A program made the position numbers and the translations under genes. This document shows, piece by piece, positions 5,189-8,861 of a stretch of 8,861 bases of DNA; position 1 is the first letter of the stretch; every line of letters begins with the position of its first letter. The notes beneath the pieces are model-generated. The model saw nothing but the letters and a program-made list of their open reading frames with translations, searched no databases and had not been told where the DNA came from. Source of the stretch: an uncultured Clostridia bacterium (GTDB lineage: Bacteria > Bacillota > Clostridia > RGIG6154); assembly GCA_934446135.1 (NCBI GenBank), contig CAKSDT010000072.1, positions 1-8,861 of the forward strand, in the 5' to 3' direction.

Positions 5189-7264
5189 GAAGATGATTTT
5201 GATAATGATATCACCGGCTGGCATTGTGCAGATGCAAGTGCATTTAGCCATAACTCCGAAAACGGATATCTTGTGCTTAAAGCAAGTAAGGACAGCAAAG
5301 TTGTGTATAACGGAGAGGATTTCCCGCTGACAGTTCAGGCAGGCCTTAGCGACTATATTATGAGATGTGATATTAAAAATTCGGGTCCGAATTTCAGGTT
5401 TTTCTTTAACATAAGAAACGGATACCGCGGAAGTTTCAGAGATTACGGCAACGGTGCTTTCTACGGCGCATTATATAAAGAAAGTATGCAAAGTACAGTG
5501 TTTACCGGTGAGATACTTGCTGCAAAAAAAGACACAGAATATGTAAAATATATCAAAGATCCCGTTTTACCGATAAGTGTTGCAGTTTCCGCAATAGGAA
5601 ATAAACAGGTTTTATATTCGGGAAGCGAAAAGATTAAAGAACAAAACTTTACTGACTTTGGCAGCGGTTCGTTTGCATTTACGACAACCGGAAGTTCAGG
5701 AGATGTTTTGATTGATAATTTTAAAGTGTATAAACCCAGTTTTTCAGCACCTACATTTGTTCCTGTTATAACCGATCCTGTGATAAGCGGAGAAGTTGCT
5801 GAAAACTCAGTTATTACAGCAGGAGGAACATATTCACACGGCGGGGGCGTTTCGGAAGGCACACATACTTATTATTGGTACGCATCGGACAAATATGACG
5901 GGGATTATGAATTTGTGTCAAAATCAAATTCTCCGGATTTCACAGTGACAGCAGAATATGTTGACAAATGTATAAAATGTGTTATCGTTCCCCACGATTC
6001 ACAAGGAACATTCGGCAAGCCTACGCAGGCTGCAGCAGTATGTAAGCCAAGTAAACCGGTGGCCTATGTTAAAGGCATTAAAGGCACTGCAATTTCCGGC
6101 AACACTCTTGAGTTGGAATATGATTTTTATGATAACAACCCCGGTGATGTTGAACAAAACTCAAAGTTTAACTGGTACATTTCGGCTGAAAGAGACGCAA
6201 ACTACACTGAAATTCCGAACGAAACACAAAAGCAGTTATTGTTAAAGGATGAATACCAGGGTAAATATATCAAAGCAGAAGTAATACCTGTATCATCAAG
6301 TGAACCTTTTGACGGAGATGCTGTTTTAAGCGAACCGGTATATATGTATAATAAGCCTGTTGCATCTGATGTAAGGATAAACTCAATGGGCAATAATATT
6401 TACCTTGTAAGTTACAAGTATGAATCTCCCGATAATGCTCAGGAGGGAAGTACAAAGATTGAATGGTATGTAAATGACAGTTTAATCGGTACTGGTGCAA
6501 GTGTAAGCGTAAGCTCATCAACAATAGGAATACTACAGGTTAAAGTGTCACCCTGCATAAAGGATCTTCCGCTTTACGGCAATACGGTAAGTGCGGCATA
6601 TAACATTAAACCATCGTCGGGCGGTACCGGAGGCGGCGGTGGCGGAGGCGGCTCAATGATGCCGACAAAACCCGGAAATGACACTGTAGAGATTATAAAA
6701 ATCGGTGAAATACCTGAGGAAACTAAAATACCTAAGTTCAACGATCTTGCAAATCACTGGGCTTTGGACTATGCTGAAAAAGTAAGCGATAAAGGAATAA
6801 TGAGCGGTTCTGATAAAGGTAATTTCTTCCCCGAACTTACAGTTTCAAGGGCAGAATTTGTCACATATTTAATGAAAGCAATTGAAAAGAACACAGAAAG
6901 TTATGACGGAACATTTAAAGACATAAGTGCTGATGATTGGTTTGCAGGCTATGTTCAGTCAGCACTTTATGCAGAAGTTGTTTCAGAAAGTGAAAATTTC
7001 AATCCTTATGATTCGGTGACAAGAGAGCAAGTATGCAAAATGGCAGTTCAGGCTTTGGGCATTGAAGTTAAGGATGAATATGATTTATCAATGTTTAATG
7101 ACTCGCAAAACATAAGCGATTGGGCAAAACCTTATGTTGCAGCAGCGGTTGAAGCGGGAATTATCCAAGGTGTCGGAAATAATGAGTTTGCACCGGATAA
7201 GACATTGGACCGCGGACAGACTGCAGCACTTATGGCTAAAATTTTAGAATATCTGGAGGATTAA
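5180..7264 (+). CDS. C-terminal part: jelly-roll, Ig-like repeats, Gly-rich linker and three SLH domains
   Basis: The frame is open from 5156, directly after the TAG. TTG 5180 is the earliest possible initiator but has no convincing Shine-Dalgarno and no signal peptide, so independent translation is doubtful. Numbered in the joined protein: a jelly-roll at about 579-762 (FEDDFDND, FRDYGNGAFYGALY, ending DNFKVYKPSF); three Ig-like repeats at about 763-1050 (YYWYASDKYDGDY, GKYIKAEVIPVSS, IEWYVND); a Gly/Ser linker at about 1053-1066; and three SLH domains at about 1094-1143, 1153-1200 and 1213-1264. Recognisable SLH blocks are FNDLANHWA, FKDISADDWFAGYV and ISDWAKPYVAAAVEAGII. SLH trimers bind secondary cell-wall polymers, so this part would anchor the protein to the wall. 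SLH1 has SRAEF and SLH2 TREQV, but SLH3 has DRGQT in the usual TRAE position. The last codons overlap the ribosome binding site of the next gene. Confidence 0.85.
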   Translation: MLFEDDFDNDITGWHCADASAFSHNSENGYLVLKASKDSKVVYNGEDFPLTVQAGLSDYIMRCDIKNSGPNFRFFFNIRNGYRGSFRDYGNGAFYGALYKESMQSTVFTGEILAAKKDTEYVKYIKDPVLPISVAVSAIGNKQVLYSGSEKIKEQNFTDFGSGSFAFTTTGSSGDVLIDNFKVYKPSFSAPTFVPVITDPVISGEVAENSVITAGGTYSHGGGVSEGTHTYYWYASDKYDGDYEFVSKSNSPDFTVTAEYVDKCIKCVIVPHDSQGTFGKPTQAAAVCKPSKPVAYVKGIKGTAISGNTLELEYDFYDNNPGDVEQNSKFNWYISAERDANYTEIPNETQKQLLLKDEYQGKYIKAEVIPVSSSEPFDGDAVLSEPVYMYNKPVASDVRINSMGNNIYLVSYKYESPDNAQEGSTKIEWYVNDSLIGTGASVSVSSSTIGILQVKVSPCIKDLPLYGNTVSAAYNIKPSSGGTGGGGGGGGSMMPTKPGNDTVEIIKIGEIPEETKIPKFNDLANHWALDYAEKVSDKGIMSGSDKGNFFPELTVSRAEFVTYLMKAIEKNTESYDGTFKDISADDWFAGYVQSALYAEVVSESENFNPYDSVTREQVCKMAVQALGIEVKDEYDLSMFNDSQNISDWAKPYVAAAVEAGIIQGVGNNEFAPDKTLDRGQTAALMAKILEYLED

Positions 7265-7270
7265 AATATG
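7255..7270 (+). promoter_or_regulatory. Shine-Dalgarno inside the previous gene's 3' end, implying coupled translation
   Basis: GGAGG at 7255-7259 lies within the last codons (Leu-Glu-Asp) of the SLH gene, 8 bases before ATG 7268. Only 3 bases separate the upstream TAA from this ATG, so the two genes are almost certainly co-transcribed and may be translationally coupled. Confidence 0.8.
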
Positions 7271-8861
7271 ACAGGAAAAATTAAAATACTAATCTCAACA
7301 ATACTCATATTTTCAATTCTGTCAGTTTCGGCTTATGCAAAAGATACAATGTTCGGTCCGCGTGAGGATTGGCTTGTAGCCGAGGATTATATTGATGATG
7401 TGTTCTTGTATGATTATGAAAACAATGACGGCCCAAATAATCCTTCGGGCGGAGGAGAAGAATTAAGCAATTATGTTAAAGACATAATCTTACTTGGAGT
7501 TATGGGTTATGAAGAAAACGGCCTTTTTGAGTCTGAAAAGGAAGTTACTGAAAAACAACTTGCGGAAATTATAATTAAACTCCGTTACAACGGCGACAGT
7601 GCGTTAACTGATTATCAGCAGAAATACGGAAGCAACAAAAAAGCAACCGTTAAAACAGCACTTACTCTTATGGTTGACGCATTGGGATATTCCGATGAGA
7701 TTAAAAATTACGGCGAAGACGGATATTTTGCAGTAGCAAGCAATTTAAAACTGTTAAGAAATATCAAATACACCGCAGTATCGGACAATATTACCAAAGA
7801 ACAACTTGCGACACTTATTTACAATTCGCTTGATGTTGACTTAAAATATGAAGTAATGGACGATTACGGTTATACTTCGCATCAGGTTGCAAAAGGAAAA
7901 AGTTTTCTTACAGAAACATTTAAAATGACAAAAGTTGACGGATTTTTTAACGGTAAGGAAGGCATAAACATATACTCAAACGAAAAGATTAAAGAAGGAT
8001 TTATTCAAATCGACAGATTTAATTACAGATGCAGTGATAAAAAACTTTTAAGTCTTTTTGGTAAAAATGTAGAGGGATATGCAAAATATGACGATTTAAC
8101 CGATAAATACGATGTTGTTTTATTGAGAGAAAACACCAAAAATTCCGTTTCAAAAACTTATAACATTAAAGACGGATATATAAACGGTGCCGACTTGACA
8201 TTTGACAATGAGGACGGAAGCGAGGACAGATACACAATTTCTGATATTGAGTATGCAATGTATAACGGCGATTATCTGCCTAAAAACGATGTCAGAAATT
8301 ACTTTGACGGAAGAAATGCAACTGTAACATTTTCATCTTCAGACGGTGGAGATTTATATAATGTTGCAATCATAAAAGAATTTACTACTTATCCAGTAAA
8401 AGGCACAAATGCTATTGACAAGAGGATCATATTTGATTATAATTTACAGTATGATTCAAAAACATATTTGCAAGTTGATTCTTCAGGTACGACAGATTTT
8501 TATGATTCTGATTTAAACCCTGTTTCGTTAAGTGATATTGCAAACGAATCTGTCATCAGTTTTTATCAAAATTTATCTAAGACATACACTGAAATTATCG
8601 TTTCTAATGAAGTGGTTGTCGGAACTGTTGACGGTGTGTCAGGTTCAGAGTATTTATTGAGTGACGGAAATGAGTATGAAGTTTCACCGACATATATTCA
8701 GGCAGTAAACAGCAAACAGGCAACTGCTTTAGAGTACGGATTAGACGGAAAGTTTTATATTTCTTATGATGGCAGAATTGCTGACTGTCAGGTAGGAAAC
8801 GGTAACTCTTTAGAATTCGGATTTTTGAAAAAATGCGGATTTACTTCAAGAGGTTCAGTAT
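7268..8861 (+). CDS. SLH-type surface protein, N-terminal 531 residues (3' end outside window)
   Basis: It starts at ATG 7268 with GGAGG 8 bases upstream, and stays open to the window end. Residues 1-24 are a signal peptide (cleavage after SAYA). Residues 25-51 (KDTMFGPREDWLVAEDYI...) closely match the same positions of the 731-residue gene. A short Asn/Pro/Gly linker (52-65, NPSGGGEE) follows. Residues about 66-105 (LGVMGYEENGLFESEKEVTEKQLAEI) look like a divergent SLH domain. Residues about 126-188 (ALTLMVDALGY, YFAVASNLKLL, ITKEQLATLIYNSLDV) match the second and third SLH-like units of clostridial surface proteins. The rest is beta-rich, with repeated units such as IKDGYINGADLTFD, VVGTVDGVSGSEYLL and LDGKFYISYDGRIADC, suggesting small beta-barrel repeats. 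No catalytic residues are recognisable. Wall or S-layer association is likely; the ligand is unknown. Confidence 0.85.
   Translation, partial: MTGKIKILISTILIFSILSVSAYAKDTMFGPREDWLVAEDYIDDVFLYDYENNDGPNNPSGGGEELSNYVKDIILLGVMGYEENGLFESEKEVTEKQLAEIIIKLRYNGDSALTDYQQKYGSNKKATVKTALTLMVDALGYSDEIKNYGEDGYFAVASNLKLLRNIKYTAVSDNITKEQLATLIYNSLDVDLKYEVMDDYGYTSHQVAKGKSFLTETFKMTKVDGFFNGKEGINIYSNEKIKEGFIQIDRFNYRCSDKKLLSLFGKNVEGYAKYDDLTDKYDVVLLRENTKNSVSKTYNIKDGYINGADLTFDNEDGSEDRYTISDIEYAMYNGDYLPKNDVRNYFDGRNATVTFSSSDGGDLYNVAIIKEFTTYPVKGTNAIDKRIIFDYNLQYDSKTYLQVDSSGTTDFYDSDLNPVSLSDIANESVISFYQNLSKTYTEIIVSNEVVVGTVDGVSGSEYLLSDGNEYEVSPTYIQAVNSKQATALEYGLDGKFYISYDGRIADCQVGNGNSLEFGFLKKCGFTSRGSV

Larger units (their letters stand above)
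3458..7264 (+). pseudogene. Single 1,268-codon SLH surface-protein gene interrupted by an in-frame TAG (nonsense mutation or readthrough)
   Basis: Codons before and after TAG 5153-5155 are in one frame (no shift), open from 3458 to TAA 7262-7264. The interrupted place is the strand joining an Ig-like domain to a jelly-roll. The same junction occurs uninterrupted in the 731-residue gene (EKNIKRTLNFTDD) and matches NINIKSELLFEDD just after this stop. The combined architecture is complete: signal peptide, Ig-like, jelly-roll, three Ig-like, jelly-roll, three Ig-like, Gly linker, three SLH. Each half alone is not: the first lacks an anchor and the second lacks a signal peptide. Whether the gene is broken, mis-sequenced or decoded by amber readthrough cannot be decided from the window, so 'pseudogene' is a label of convenience. 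Confidence 0.65.

Noticed and set aside
5461..5862. 133-residue minus-strand open frame, and other shorter minus-strand frames
   Set aside because: All are antisense to well-supported genes, have no recognisable domains or start signals, and reflect codon bias of the + strand.
5979..6245. 88-residue + strand open frame
   Set aside because: It lies inside the SLH gene in another frame, with no ribosome binding site and no domain signal.
1..8861. tRNA, rRNA, CRISPR array, riboswitch, transposase
   Set aside because: Intergenic space is tiny (85, 66 and 3 bases) and none shows such structure; no transposase-like protein is encoded.

Overview
The window looks like a low-GC Clostridia (Firmicutes) chromosome or metagenomic contig. 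The evidence is AT-rich coding DNA with AGGAGG-type ribosome binding sites, S-layer homology (SLH) domains that bind Gram-positive cell walls, and a recurrent C-terminal module ending in KVFxWES...LxPL. I recall that module from secreted proteins of gut Clostridia, but this is memory and not a search. A finer taxonomic placement is not supported.

Everything is on the + strand and close to continuously coding. Layout: (1) 1-1110, the 3' part of a secreted multi-domain protein (5' end outside the window); (2) 1111-1195, an intergenic region with a perfect 12-bp inverted repeat, a TATAAT box and a strong Shine-Dalgarno; (3) 1196-3391, a complete 731-residue secreted paralogue of gene 1; (4) 3458-7264, a very large surface protein whose single reading frame is cut by an in-frame TAG at 5153-5155. 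The N-terminal 565 residues carry the signal peptide, and the C-terminal part (open to 7264) carries the Gly-rich linker and three SLH domains; (5) 7268-8861, the start of an SLH-type surface protein that runs off the window. No stretch over 300 bases lacks a gene, and I saw no RNA gene, CRISPR array, insertion sequence or minus-strand gene.

The genes appear to form a cell-surface cluster built from a few shuffled modules: Ig-like beta-sandwiches, repeated jelly-roll (ConA/LamG-like) domains introduced by a DD(F) motif, the KVFxWES C-terminal module, and SLH anchors. Genes 3 and 5 share a signal peptide plus a 27-residue mature N-terminus and then differ completely. The likely theme is surface-layer or extracellular glycan-binding proteins; no enzyme active site is recognisable.

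The most notable feature is the TAG at 5153. The same domain junction recurs elsewhere in the window without a stop, and homology continues straight across it. The downstream half has no signal peptide and no convincing ribosome binding site. Either this is a recent nonsense mutation or sequencing error, or TAG is read through, in which case readthrough would decide whether the protein is released or anchored to the wall.
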